Origin: CBFGTV01 sp965652145 | Lineage (GTDB): Bacteria > Bacillota > Clostridia > Peptostreptococcales > Natronincolaceae | Length of the DNA stretch: 53,807 nucleotides | Direction of reading: 5' to 3' | NCBI GenBank assembly: GCA_965652145.1 | Contig: CBFGTV010000016.1 | Coordinates: 1 to 53,807, forward strand | Part shown: in pieces, positions 1 to 8,443 of the stretch | Numbering within the stretch: the first letter of the stretch is position 1 | How the letters are laid out: the number at the start of each line of letters is the position of its first letter | Notes under the pieces: model-generated | What the model was told of the DNA's origin: nothing | The model's database searches: none | Seen by the model: only the letters and a program-made list of their open reading frames with translations | Translations under genes and position numbers: made by a program

Positions 1-134
1 TCACATTCCACCTGTTGATTGTCTTCAATGGTTAAGTAAATTTTGTTATGATGGTGATGATCGTGTCCGCAGCCGCATTGGGATTCCTGCTGATGGCAGC
101 CGCATTGGTCATGGTGCTCATGGTCATGTGCCAT
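1..134 (-). CDS. DUF1292 family protein, His/Cys-rich N-terminus (partial)
   Basis: Only the first 44 codons are inside the window; the 3' end runs off the left edge. The start at 134 was chosen because a GGAG box lies 8 nt upstream. The ATG at 139 would sit only 3 nt from it. The visible protein starts with a run of His-rich and GC/CGC-like Cys clusters (about residues 2-30) and then reads IYLTIEDNQQVEC, which resembles the beginning of the DUF1292 domain (YrzB-like small acidic proteins of unknown function in Firmicutes). The His and Cys residues look able to bind metal, but that is inference. The family call rests on a short segment. Confidence 0.6.
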   Translation of the reverse strand, partial: MAHDHEHHDQCGCHQQESQCGCGHDHHHHNKIYLTIEDNQQVEC

Positions 135-205
135 TTCATTAGCTCCTCTCAATATATATATTTTGGGTTGATGCCTTAAAAATAATCCTTCAGCTGATTG
201 TATCA

Positions 206-3200
206 TTAATTACCTGCCCTTTTCAATACCCTTAGGGTATTGATTTCATAGCTCTCTCTCATTTTCATCAGGCAGGTAATCCCTTCATCACAGTAATCCG
301 ACAGGGATCTTGGCAAATAGTCCTCCATCATATTTTTTAGACGCTGGTTATGGAGCATTTGTGCTTTAATTTCCGCCTTAATATGATAGACAATTCCCCT
401 CTCGTAGGGATTCTGTAGTCTTTGACTATATTCATCGGCCCTCATGAGACTGCCCAGGGCCCCTGGGTAGTCTCCCCTTCGTATTTGCAATAGGGCAGTA
501 TATCCCTCGGCAATGGCCCGCCCCCAGAGGACATCAAACTCTTGGTAGATTTCAAGGCCCCGATTGAAATACTCCTCGGCCAAAATATCGTCACCCATAT
601 CAAAGGCCGCTTTGCCTGCGTTGGTATTGAAAATAGCCAGCCCCCTGATGATTTCCTTGCTTTTACATAAACCCATGGCTTGATCATAATAGTAAAGGGC
701 CTTCCTGAAGGCCATACGGTGCCGGTGGGCCTCCCCTAAATAATTGTAGACTGCCGCAATATTGAGGGCATATTCATCGGCCGAAGGGTCAATTTGATCA
801 AAGACTGCCAGAGCCTGCCTCAGGATTTCCTCAGCCTTCTGGTATTGACTGGAGAGGATATAGCTTAACCCCTTTAGCCTTAATAAAATTCCCTGTTCAC
901 CCATTAGCCCCTGCTCTCTGGCCAAGACCAGACCCTTTTCTATATATTCCTCCATTAAGGGAAGGTTATGGGCTTGAATACCATAATAAATTAGCTGTCG
1001 ATATCCCTTCAAAATCCACGAATGATCGGTGATTTTTTCAGCCAGGGCGATGGTCTTTTCAATACTCTCAAGGCCCTGCTCATATTCCCCTTCCCTTATC
1101 AGAAACCTGCCCTTCATATGATAGAAGGAGAGCTTCAGCTCAAGGACTTCTCTGCTGTTAATATGATTTACCATATTCTTCGTTAATAAACCTTCAATTT
1201 CATAAAGCTTGGCCAGGGCCTCCTGGCGATTCAAATAGAGGTTTTTTTCAGAAATATTGTATTCAATTAATACCGGATACAGCTCATGGGTGAAGGCCAG
1301 ATGGGCATCAAGGTTTTTAATTCGGTATTTCACTGCGGCAAACCAGTTTCCACTTTTTGAAAAATGATAGATTAGCCTGGAATACTGCATTAAATCTCGC
1401 TTATCGTTTCTGAGCTGTTTTTCCAGCACCAGGCCAGCCCGATTGTGAAGCACGCTTCTTTTAGCCATGGATAGCTGCCCGTAAACATATTCCTGCAGCT
1501 TCTGATGGGTAAACCGAAGGTAAATTTTATCTGAATCCAGCAATTCCTCAATAATATATTTATTGAGGAGTTCTTCAACCATATCCAACAGCTCCAGCTC
1601 ATCCCTTTCCATGATAGCCTTAAGCTGCTCCAGGGAAACACGATCGAAAAAAATAGAAATAACATTTAATACCTTCTTGCCTTCCTCTGAAATCCCTAGC
1701 AAACGACCTTTTATAATATCCTTCATTTTAGATGACATTCCCATGGTATTCCGTCTGGCCCTCAGGGCATTCACATATTCCACCAGAAAAAAGGCGTTTC
1801 CTTCGGTTTCCTGATACACCTGATGGACTAGCTCCTGGTTTACCCTTCCATGGGGCAAGGCCCGACGAAGAAATTCAGCTACTTCCTTCCGGGAAAATCG
1901 ATTCAGGTTTATTTTTTCAAGGGACTGCTCCCTGATCAACTGACTGATAAATCCATCCAGTCTAGGGCATTGTTCATTTCGACAGGTGGCCAAAAGCATA
2001 ATCGACGGTTCTGGAACGGCAAGCAAAATATGGCTTAACAGATTTAGACTGCCCTCGTCCATCCATTGCAAATCATCAAAAACCAGTATAATTTTTCGCT
2101 TTCCCGATAACTCCATCAATAGCCTGATTATGGCTTCCTCTGCCCTTTGGAGCTGGGGTGAAGCCTGGTAGTTGGTGCTATGTTTTTCCTGGGGACTGTT
2201 GAGGCCGTCAAAAATCGGGAAAAGCGCCGAAATTAAATGCTGCCAACGGATTGGAATGGTAATGGATTCCTCCCTTAAAATATCTGAAATTCTAGAAATA
2301 ATAGGATTCCACGGTTTTAATCGATAGTTCTCCTCTGCCTGGTAGCAGTTGGCATGAAAAATGTAGCTATCTTCTTTCACAATGGACTCGAGGAATTTTT
2401 CCTTAAGTCTGGTTTTACCAACCCCAGCTTCACCAATAATGAGAAGCCTTGGAGAGGTTCCTCCCTCCATATATCCATTAAATTGTTGGTGCAGTATACC
2501 AAGCTCTCTTTCTCGACCATAGAAGAAGTGACGCTCCTGCTGCTCTTTTCCCTTCAATAGGGGGCCGACTGGCCGTTTAATTTGTTCAAACAATCGCCTG
2601 GTTTCCAGGGAGGGGGTAATGCCCAGGTCTGAATTCAGCAGCCCTTCCAATTGATTGTACAGGGCCTTTGCCTTAGCGTAATTATTTTGAAGACCGTAGA
2701 TTTCCAGCAGCCTCTGATAGGGCCTTTCATCATAGGGCTCCAATAATATCAGCTTTTTTGCCAGCCCCTCGGCCCGGGTATAGCTTCGACCCGCCAGGGC
2801 CTTATCGATTGCTTCCAATAGTCCACGGGCATATTGATCCTGAAAATAGACTCTGGTATCCCGAAGCCACGTTTCAAAGGCCTCTGCATCCTTTAAGGAA
2901 AACCCCTTCAAAAATTCACCGGGCTGCCAGTCAATTTCCTCCCTAGTCAAAGGGTGGCTAAGCTCTGAATGGATCGTTACATCGGGGTTCAGCTGGACAA
3001 TAGACTTTTGAGGCGAAATTACAACGTCGGCTCCAAAGGCCCGCCGGATTTTATACAGGGTATCCCTTAAATTTTTTCTGGCGGCCTTCTCACTTTGTTC
3101 CTCCCAAAGGAGCCCCATCAGCTCCTCTCGGGTGGCCCTTCCCTTCACCACCAAATAGTAAAAGAGGGCCTCGGCCCTTCGATAGGGAAAGGAAATCGGC

Positions 3201-3256
3201 CTTTGACCATAATACACCATGGGGATTTGAAATAATTTTACTTCTATGTCAGCCAT
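206..3256 (-). CDS. BTAD/SARP-type transcriptional regulator with AAA ATPase and TPR region
   Basis: A 1016-residue protein with an OmpR-like winged-helix DNA-binding domain (about 1-100) and a bacterial transcriptional activation domain (BTAD, about 105-230, ending in the typical LGITPSLETRRLFEQI). A STAND/AAA ATPase follows, with Walker A GEAGVGKT at 275-282 and a Walker B of the form ILVFDDLQWMD near 400. The C-terminal half is helical with TPR-like repeats. Such large SARP/LAL-type regulators activate nearby operons in response to unknown signals. The ATG at 3256 has GGAGG 8-9 nt upstream; an in-frame TTG 18 nt earlier would bury that site. The gene follows the hut operon terminator. Together with the repeats at the hut promoter (8360-8391), this makes it the candidate hut activator, which is inference. 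Confidence 0.85.
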   Translation of the reverse strand: MADIEVKLFQIPMVYYGQRPISFPYRRAEALFYYLVVKGRATREELMGLLWEEQSEKAARKNLRDTLYKIRRAFGADVVISPQKSIVQLNPDVTIHSELSHPLTREEIDWQPGEFLKGFSLKDAEAFETWLRDTRVYFQDQYARGLLEAIDKALAGRSYTRAEGLAKKLILLEPYDERPYQRLLEIYGLQNNYAKAKALYNQLEGLLNSDLGITPSLETRRLFEQIKRPVGPLLKGKEQQERHFFYGRERELGILHQQFNGYMEGGTSPRLLIIGEAGVGKTRLKEKFLESIVKEDSYIFHANCYQAEENYRLKPWNPIISRISDILREESITIPIRWQHLISALFPIFDGLNSPQEKHSTNYQASPQLQRAEEAIIRLLMELSGKRKIILVFDDLQWMDEGSLNLLSHILLAVPEPSIMLLATCRNEQCPRLDGFISQLIREQSLEKINLNRFSRKEVAEFLRRALPHGRVNQELVHQVYQETEGNAFFLVEYVNALRARRNTMGMSSKMKDIIKGRLLGISEEGKKVLNVISIFFDRVSLEQLKAIMERDELELLDMVEELLNKYIIEELLDSDKIYLRFTHQKLQEYVYGQLSMAKRSVLHNRAGLVLEKQLRNDKRDLMQYSRLIYHFSKSGNWFAAVKYRIKNLDAHLAFTHELYPVLIEYNISEKNLYLNRQEALAKLYEIEGLLTKNMVNHINSREVLELKLSFYHMKGRFLIREGEYEQGLESIEKTIALAEKITDHSWILKGYRQLIYYGIQAHNLPLMEEYIEKGLVLAREQGLMGEQGILLRLKGLSYILSSQYQKAEEILRQALAVFDQIDPSADEYALNIAAVYNYLGEAHRHRMAFRKALYYYDQAMGLCKSKEIIRGLAIFNTNAGKAAFDMGDDILAEEYFNRGLEIYQEFDVLWGRAIAEGYTALLQIRRGDYPGALGSLMRADEYSQRLQNPYERGIVYHIKAEIKAQMLHNQRLKNMMEDYLPRSLSDYCDEGITCLMKMRESYEINTLRVLKRAGN

Positions 3257-3354
3257 CCCTTGCCCTCCTTCCAATTGAACCTCTTTTCCTTATTATAGTA
3301 TAGTATTCTTTCTTTCGCCGGCCTTTCCTTCCGACTTGATGAAAAACACAAGGC

Positions 3355-3384
3355 ATAAAAAAACCGGCATATTAAAAGTGCCGG
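3355..3384 (-). terminator. Intrinsic terminator of the hut operon
   Basis: On the minus strand CCGGCA and TGCCGG form a 6-bp stem around a 9-nt loop, followed by seven T. It lies 10 nt after the fchA stop and separates the hut operon from the BTAD regulator gene. Confidence 0.85.
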
Positions 3385-3393
3385 CTTTTTTCT

Positions 3394-4011
3394 CTATAGC
3401 TTAACCTTACTTAAAATTTTCTTTTCCCAATCCAGGGCTCCCTGCTCCATTTCTTCTACCTGTCGATTCATTTCAACCGCAAGGGCTTCGTCCTTGATGG
3501 AGGCTAAGTTGATTTTCACGTTATAGAGGGCCGAAAGTACGGCAGTTCTCGCCATCATGGCAGCCACAGCCCCATCGGTAACGGCATTTTGATTCCCCTT
3601 TTCCACCACCTGTTCAATAATAGGCATCATGGACAGGGTCTTTTCTGCCACCCCTAGGGGAACCTGAGCTGCATGGATGGTAGCCTTCTGAATGGCCTGG
3701 CCCCTGGCCTGCTTTTCTCCTTCCGTCTCCTTTGGCAGCTTCATGGCCTCCATGACACTGTTAAAGGAATCGGCATCCCGATTAATCTCCGCTATTAACT
3801 CCTTCCTCAATTCCTGGGCGGCCCTTTGTATTTTCATCATTTCACCTTCAACGGCCTCATATTTTTTCCTTCCAATGGTTAGCTGCGCCACCATCTCAGT
3901 CAAGGCCGCCGCTGTGGCAGAGGCCATGGCAGCTACACTACCTCCCCCCGGTACCGGTTCATTGGATGCGGTTTTTAACAAAAATTCTTCCAGACTTAAT
4001 TTTTCTAGCAT
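3394..4011 (-). CDS. fchA: Formiminotetrahydrofolate cyclodeaminase (FtcD_C/FchA family)
   Basis: This 205-residue protein should convert 5-formimino-tetrahydrofolate to 5,10-methenyl-tetrahydrofolate and ammonia. The N-terminus LEEFLLKTASNEPVPGGGSVAAMA, with its PGGGSVAA folate-site loop, is diagnostic of the cyclodeaminase/cyclohydrolase family, and the length is typical of the stand-alone enzyme. In animals the same domain is fused behind glutamate formiminotransferase; here the two are separate genes with hutI between them. The start overlaps the hutI stop by 7 nt, so translation is probably coupled. It is the last gene of the hut operon. Some family members act on methenyl-THF instead (FchA of purinolytic clostridia), so the exact reaction is inferred from the hut context. 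Confidence 0.88.
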   Translation of the reverse strand: MLEKLSLEEFLLKTASNEPVPGGGSVAAMASATAAALTEMVAQLTIGRKKYEAVEGEMMKIQRAAQELRKELIAEINRDADSFNSVMEAMKLPKETEGEKQARGQAIQKATIHAAQVPLGVAEKTLSMMPIIEQVVEKGNQNAVTDGAVAAMMARTAVLSALYNVKINLASIKDEALAVEMNRQVEEMEQGALDWEKKILSKVKL

Positions 4012-5279
4012 TTTATCCTTCTTCCCCTTTCTTTATCAAAAACTAAGGTTCCCTGTTTGATTACCTTCTCTACGGTACTGACCCCAATATGATAGGGCAG
4101 ATAATGATAGGAGGGAAACTCTAAAATAATGACATCTCCCTTTTTTCCTATATCAAGACTGCCGATGGTGCCGGCCCGATCCAGGGCGGCGGCTCCATTA
4201 ATGGTTAGGGCCGTAATGGTCTCCTCGGTGGTCATTTTCATGTAAAGGGTTGCCAGGGCTATGATCAGAGGAATGGATTCGGTAAAGCAGCTTCCCGGGT
4301 TTAAATCTGTAGCCAGGGCCACTGCACAGCCTGCCTCAATCATGCTCCGGGCCCGGGCGAAATCCTCCTTTAAACTGAAGGCGGTTCCCGGCAGCAGGGT
4401 GGCCACCACACCCTTTTCTGCCATCATTGCAATTCCCCTGTCTGAAGCCTGAAGCAAATGATCTGCCGATACAGCGCCCAATTCTGCCGCCAGCTCAGCC
4501 CCACCCAGCTGTACTATTTCATCGGCATGGAGCTTTACCTTTAGTCCCAGCTCCTTGGCCCTTGTCAGGAGCCTTCGGGACTGGGCCACGCTAAAAACCT
4601 TTGCCTCACAAAAAATATCGCAGAATTCCGCCAGACCCTCCTTCGATACCTTTTCCAATACCGCCATCATCCAGTCTATAAATTCATCCTCTTTGCCCCG
4701 GTATTCCGCGGGAATGGCATGGGCTCCCAGGAAGGTGGGCACCACATCAATGGGGTGCTTTTCATTGATTTCCTTCATGACCCTGAGCTGCTTCAATTCT
4801 GTTTCTTCGTCCAGCCCATAGCCGCTTTTTCCTTCAACGGTGGTTACTCCAAAGGAAAGCATCGAATCAAGGCGCTTCATGGCTGACTTGACCAATTCCT
4901 CATGGGTGGCCTCCCTTGTGGCCTTAACAGAGCTTAAAATACCGCCTCCCCGTTCCATGATTTCCATATAGCTTTTCCCCTGAAGGCGCCAGGAAAATTC
5001 CTCTGCCCGGTACCCACCAAATACCAGATGGGTATGGGAATCGACAAAACCGGGTAATATCGCCTTTCCCCGGGCATCCATAACCTGGTAATCTTTCTCA
5101 TTGTATTGCCCTAAAATATCGTGGGTTTCCCCCACCGCCACAATGATTCCATCTTCAATCACCAGGGCTCCATCCTTGATTACATTAAGGGCAGACATTT
5201 CCGCCCCTGCCTTGGCTGTAGAGCCGCTTAAGGTAACTAATTCCGAAGCTCCCTTAATTAGCAGACTGCCTTTTTTCAT
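4005..5279 (-). CDS. hutI: Imidazolonepropionase
   Basis: Amidohydrolase-superfamily enzyme that opens 4-imidazolone-5-propionate to N-formimino-L-glutamate, the third step of histidine degradation. The metal-binding motif DSHTHLVFGGYR follows the N-terminal beta-sandwich, and the later LHADEIVQLGG and ATDLNPGS segments carry further metal and substrate residues expected in HutI. At about 424 residues the length is normal. I prefer the ATG at 5279 because GGAG sits 8 nt upstream. Starts at 5285 (ATG) and 5288 (GTG) overlap the ftcD stop and are badly spaced. It is coupled to ftcD upstream and fchA downstream. Confidence 0.95.
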   Translation of the reverse strand: MKKGSLLIKGASELVTLSGSTAKAGAEMSALNVIKDGALVIEDGIIVAVGETHDILGQYNEKDYQVMDARGKAILPGFVDSHTHLVFGGYRAEEFSWRLQGKSYMEIMERGGGILSSVKATREATHEELVKSAMKRLDSMLSFGVTTVEGKSGYGLDEETELKQLRVMKEINEKHPIDVVPTFLGAHAIPAEYRGKEDEFIDWMMAVLEKVSKEGLAEFCDIFCEAKVFSVAQSRRLLTRAKELGLKVKLHADEIVQLGGAELAAELGAVSADHLLQASDRGIAMMAEKGVVATLLPGTAFSLKEDFARARSMIEAGCAVALATDLNPGSCFTESIPLIIALATLYMKMTTEETITALTINGAAALDRAGTIGSLDIGKKGDVIILEFPSYHYLPYHIGVSTVEKVIKQGTLVFDKERGRRIKC

Positions 5280-5284
5280 CTTCA

Positions 5285-6181
5285 TCACTCCATTATTCTT
5301 GTTTCTAACACCTGTTCCATTGAAAAGCTTTCTACCCCCAGGTAATAGACTGCCGTATCAATCAGGGCCTCCATGGGCAACAGGCCGATTATCTCGCTTC
5401 CCACCACATTGACCCCATATCTTTTGGCCTCAATTTTAATCAGCTCAAAGGCTCGATAAAGGGCTGTCTTAGTATAATCTGTCATATTCATGGAAACCTG
5501 TACAATTCCCCTCTCCTTCAGATCAATACCAATGGCCTTGCAATACCGTAGACCCCCACTGATATGTCTGACGTTTCTGGCAATATGATTGGCAATTTCT
5601 AAATTATCCGTTGCCAAATTTACGTTAAAGGCCACCAAGGGCATTCTGGCCCCTATAGCGGTCACCCCGGCGGTGGGATGGGGTGACTTTGGTCCAAAAT
5701 CAGGCTGCCATTGGGGCTCCTTTAGCTTTTCGGCCATCCCCTCAAATTCACCCTTCCGTACCTTGGCCAGATTTTCTCGATCGGGAGTACTGGCCGCCTT
5801 CTCATATAGGAAGATAGGAAGCTGATATTTTTCCGCTGCCTCCTTGGCCAGTTCCTTGGCCAGGGCCACCGCCTCGGTCATACTGACATTTTTTACAGGA
5901 ATAAAGGGAACGACGTCGATGGCTCCCATACGGGGATGCTGCCCCTGATGCTTTGTCATATCAATAACCTCGATGGCCCTTCCCATGGCCTCTAGCACCG
6001 CTGACTTCAAAGCCTCCGGTTCCCCTACTAGGGTTACCACCAACCGATTATGGTCTTCATCCCTGCTGTAATCCAAAAGCTTTACCTGATCCCTTCCCCT
6101 GAAGGGTTCAATGATTTTCTCGATTTTTTCAAGGTCCCGACCTTCACTGAAGTTTGGTACACATTGTACAATTTTTTTCAT
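5285..6181 (-). CDS. ftcD: Glutamate formimidoyltransferase
   Basis: A 298-residue protein that transfers the formimino group of N-formiminoglutamate to tetrahydrofolate and releases glutamate. The N-terminus IVQCVPNFSEGRD and the later DHNRLVVTLVGEP and HPRMGAIDVVPFIPV segments are hallmarks of the FtcD N-terminal domain. The length fits a stand-alone transferase. A GGGGAG ribosome site precedes the ATG. Its position between hutU and hutI means formiminoglutamate is processed by the folate route and not by the hydrolases HutG or HutF, which are absent here. The last codons overlap the possible upstream starts of hutI. Confidence 0.95.
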   Translation of the reverse strand: MKKIVQCVPNFSEGRDLEKIEKIIEPFRGRDQVKLLDYSRDEDHNRLVVTLVGEPEALKSAVLEAMGRAIEVIDMTKHQGQHPRMGAIDVVPFIPVKNVSMTEAVALAKELAKEAAEKYQLPIFLYEKAASTPDRENLAKVRKGEFEGMAEKLKEPQWQPDFGPKSPHPTAGVTAIGARMPLVAFNVNLATDNLEIANHIARNVRHISGGLRYCKAIGIDLKERGIVQVSMNMTDYTKTALYRAFELIKIEAKRYGVNVVGSEIIGLLPMEALIDTAVYYLGVESFSMEQVLETRIME

Positions 6182-6209
6182 ACCACAGTCTCCCCTTTAC
6201 ATTTTTATT

Positions 6210-8240
6210 CTATTTTTTATTAAATACTTCCTTAACCAAACCCTCAATTAAATCCTCCCTGGGAATATAAGGCAGGGTAATATGCCCAAGATTTTCATGA
6301 TTTTGATTGAATTCAATGCTGGTGTCAATGGAATTTTCATTCCTTGCCCAGGCCCGTCTTGCAACGCCCCCCATTACGTCCCAGGGCATGGCAGAGCGCA
6401 ATATACGGTCGACCCGTTCACTGCCATCCAGAACCATACCAAAGCCTCCGTTGATGGATTTGCTGATACCAACCCCACCGCCATTGTGCAGGGCCACCAG
6501 ACTCATTCCCCTGGCGGCATTCCCCGCAAAGCAATGGGTGGCCATTTCTGCCATAATGTTGCTGCCATCTTTAATATTGGCGGTTTCTCTGAAGGGAGAA
6601 TCGGTACCGCTGACATCATGATGATCTCGTCCCAGCATGATGGGCCCTACTTCCCCCATCCTCACCATTTCATTAAATTTCAGGGCAATTTTAGTTCTAC
6701 CGGCGGCATCCTGGTATAAAATACGAGCTTGGGTTCCCACCACCAGCTGATTTTTTTCAGCATCCCGTATCCATACATAGTTGTCCCGATCCTGCCCCCT
6801 TCGGTTGGGGTCGATCAGCTCCATGGCGGCCCGGTCTGTCTTCCTTAAGTCCTCGTGACTTCCGCTGAGGCAAACCCACCTAAAGGGCCCATAACCATAA
6901 TCAAAAAGCTCTGGCCCCATGATGTCCTCCACATAGGAGGGGAAAATAAAGCCGTCCTTTTCGTCGATACCATTTTTAGAAATCTCCTTTACCCCGGCAT
7001 CATAAACTGCCTTCATAAAGGCATTGCCGTAATCAAAGAAATAGGTACCCTTGTTTACCAGGGCCTTAATCAACTCAAAATGCTTCTTTAAAGATTCATC
7101 AACCATTTTGTTAAAGGTCTGGCGGTCTGTTTGAAGCATTTTCGTTCTTTCTTCAAAGGTAATGCCCTGAGGGCAATAGCCCCCCTCATAAACGGCATGA
7201 CATGAGGTTTGGTCGGAAAGCAGGTCTATGGGAATCTGTTTTTCAACGGCATAAGCCAGTAGCTCTACGATATTTCCATGATAGGCAATGGAAATGGGCT
7301 CCCGTTTATTTTGATACGCTGCGGCAATTTTAAAGACTTCGTCTAAATTGGATGAAACCACCTTAACCCAGCCCTGCTGGTGTCTTGTTTGAATTCTGGA
7401 GGCATCCACCTCTGCTATAATTCCCACACCATTGGCGATTTCCACTGCCTTTGGCTGGGCACCACTCATGCCCCCTAGGCCTGATGAAACAAAGAGCTTA
7501 CCCCTCAAATCCTCATCGGGCCCCAGCCCCAGCTTCAAACGTCCGGCATTCAACAGGGTATTGAAGGTTCCATGGACAATTCCCTGGGGTCCAATATACA
7601 TCCAGCCCCCGGCGGTCATTTGCCCATAGTTGGCAACCCCCATCTGTTCAGCGATATCCCAATCCCTGGGATTATCAAACATCCCCACCATCAGGGCATT
7701 GCTGATGATTACCCGGGGACTATCGGGTTTGGATTGAAATAATCCCAGGGGATGACCCGACATAATCACCAGGGTTTGGTGATCAGTCATTACCTCAAGG
7801 TACTTTTTGATCAGTCTGTACTGCATCCAGTTTTGACATACCTTTCCTGTTTCACCGTAGGTTACCAGCTCATAGGGGTAAAGGGCCACATCAAAGTCTA
7901 AATTATTATCAATCATCACCTGGAAGGCCTTTCCTTCGATACAGTTTCCCTTGTATTGATCAATGGGCTTGGCCTTGATATTCCCCTCGGGCCGAAAACG
8001 GTACCCATAAATTCTTCCCCGGGTCAAAAGCTCCTCTAAAAATTCTGGTGCCACCTTTTCATGAAGGGCTTCAGGTATATACCTGAGGGCATTTTTTAGG
8101 GCTACTGCCGTCTGCTGGGGACTAAGCTTAAAGCCTCTGTCCGGGGCCCTGCGTATTCCCTCTACAAAGGCAGGCATTTCTGGCAGCTCATGATCCAGCT
8201 TAATGGTCATGGCTTGGTCAACTCGCCGGTTATCAATCAT
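6210..8240 (-). CDS. hutU: Urocanate hydratase (urocanase)
   Basis: A 676-residue enzyme that hydrates urocanate to imidazolonepropionate using tightly bound NAD+ as an electrophile. Family markers include MTAGGWMYIGPQGIVHGTFNT, the glycine-rich SGLGGMSGAQPKA NAD-binding stretch and a C-terminal LHNGGGVGIGKS-like segment (here ALHNGGGVGISKS). I placed the start at the ATG at 8240, which has an AAGGAAGGA ribosome site 5-7 nt upstream. An upstream in-frame ATG at 8297 would add 19 residues without a comparable site. It is the first gene of the operon. No histidine ammonia-lyase (hutH) precedes it, so the first step of the pathway must be encoded elsewhere. Confidence 0.95.
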   Translation of the reverse strand: MIDNRRVDQAMTIKLDHELPEMPAFVEGIRRAPDRGFKLSPQQTAVALKNALRYIPEALHEKVAPEFLEELLTRGRIYGYRFRPEGNIKAKPIDQYKGNCIEGKAFQVMIDNNLDFDVALYPYELVTYGETGKVCQNWMQYRLIKKYLEVMTDHQTLVIMSGHPLGLFQSKPDSPRVIISNALMVGMFDNPRDWDIAEQMGVANYGQMTAGGWMYIGPQGIVHGTFNTLLNAGRLKLGLGPDEDLRGKLFVSSGLGGMSGAQPKAVEIANGVGIIAEVDASRIQTRHQQGWVKVVSSNLDEVFKIAAAYQNKREPISIAYHGNIVELLAYAVEKQIPIDLLSDQTSCHAVYEGGYCPQGITFEERTKMLQTDRQTFNKMVDESLKKHFELIKALVNKGTYFFDYGNAFMKAVYDAGVKEISKNGIDEKDGFIFPSYVEDIMGPELFDYGYGPFRWVCLSGSHEDLRKTDRAAMELIDPNRRGQDRDNYVWIRDAEKNQLVVGTQARILYQDAAGRTKIALKFNEMVRMGEVGPIMLGRDHHDVSGTDSPFRETANIKDGSNIMAEMATHCFAGNAARGMSLVALHNGGGVGISKSINGGFGMVLDGSERVDRILRSAMPWDVMGGVARRAWARNENSIDTSIEFNQNHENLGHITLPYIPREDLIEGLVKEVFNKK

Positions 8241-8359
8241 CTTAATCCTTCCTTCCCTATCTAATATCTGAAAGACCAACAATTTATCTTTATGCAATTC
8301 ATGGTAATGCTATTATGGGTTTAGCAATCTATGATTATACCGTTGGCCCCTTTAGATTG

Positions 8360-8391
8360 ATTATATCGAAACAGCGTCGAAAAAACGTCGA
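8360..8391 (-). promoter_or_regulatory. hut operon promoter with SARP-type 11-bp direct repeats
   Basis: On the minus strand TCGACGT (8391-8385), four T, TCGACGC (8380-8374), an 8-nt gap ending TTTCGA, then a perfect -10 box TATAAT (8365-8360). Two heptamers 11 bp apart with the second 8 bp from the -10 is the operator geometry described for Streptomyces SARP activators (TCGAGC-type heptamers). No -35 box is visible, as expected for an activator-dependent promoter. A second TATAAT lies at 8339-8334. Binding by the BTAD protein encoded at 206-3256 is inference. Confidence 0.55.
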
Positions 8392-8396
8392 AGAAT

Positions 8397-8419
8397 AAAA
8401 AAAAAGACCTGTTAGGTCT
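8397..8419 (-). terminator. Terminator of the HD-GYP gene
   Basis: AGACCT and AGGTCT form a 6-bp stem with a 3-nt loop, followed on the minus strand by nine T. It lies just upstream of the hut promoter repeats. Confidence 0.85.
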
Positions 8420-8443
8420 CAAGGGGAAAGGAAAATGATCTGT

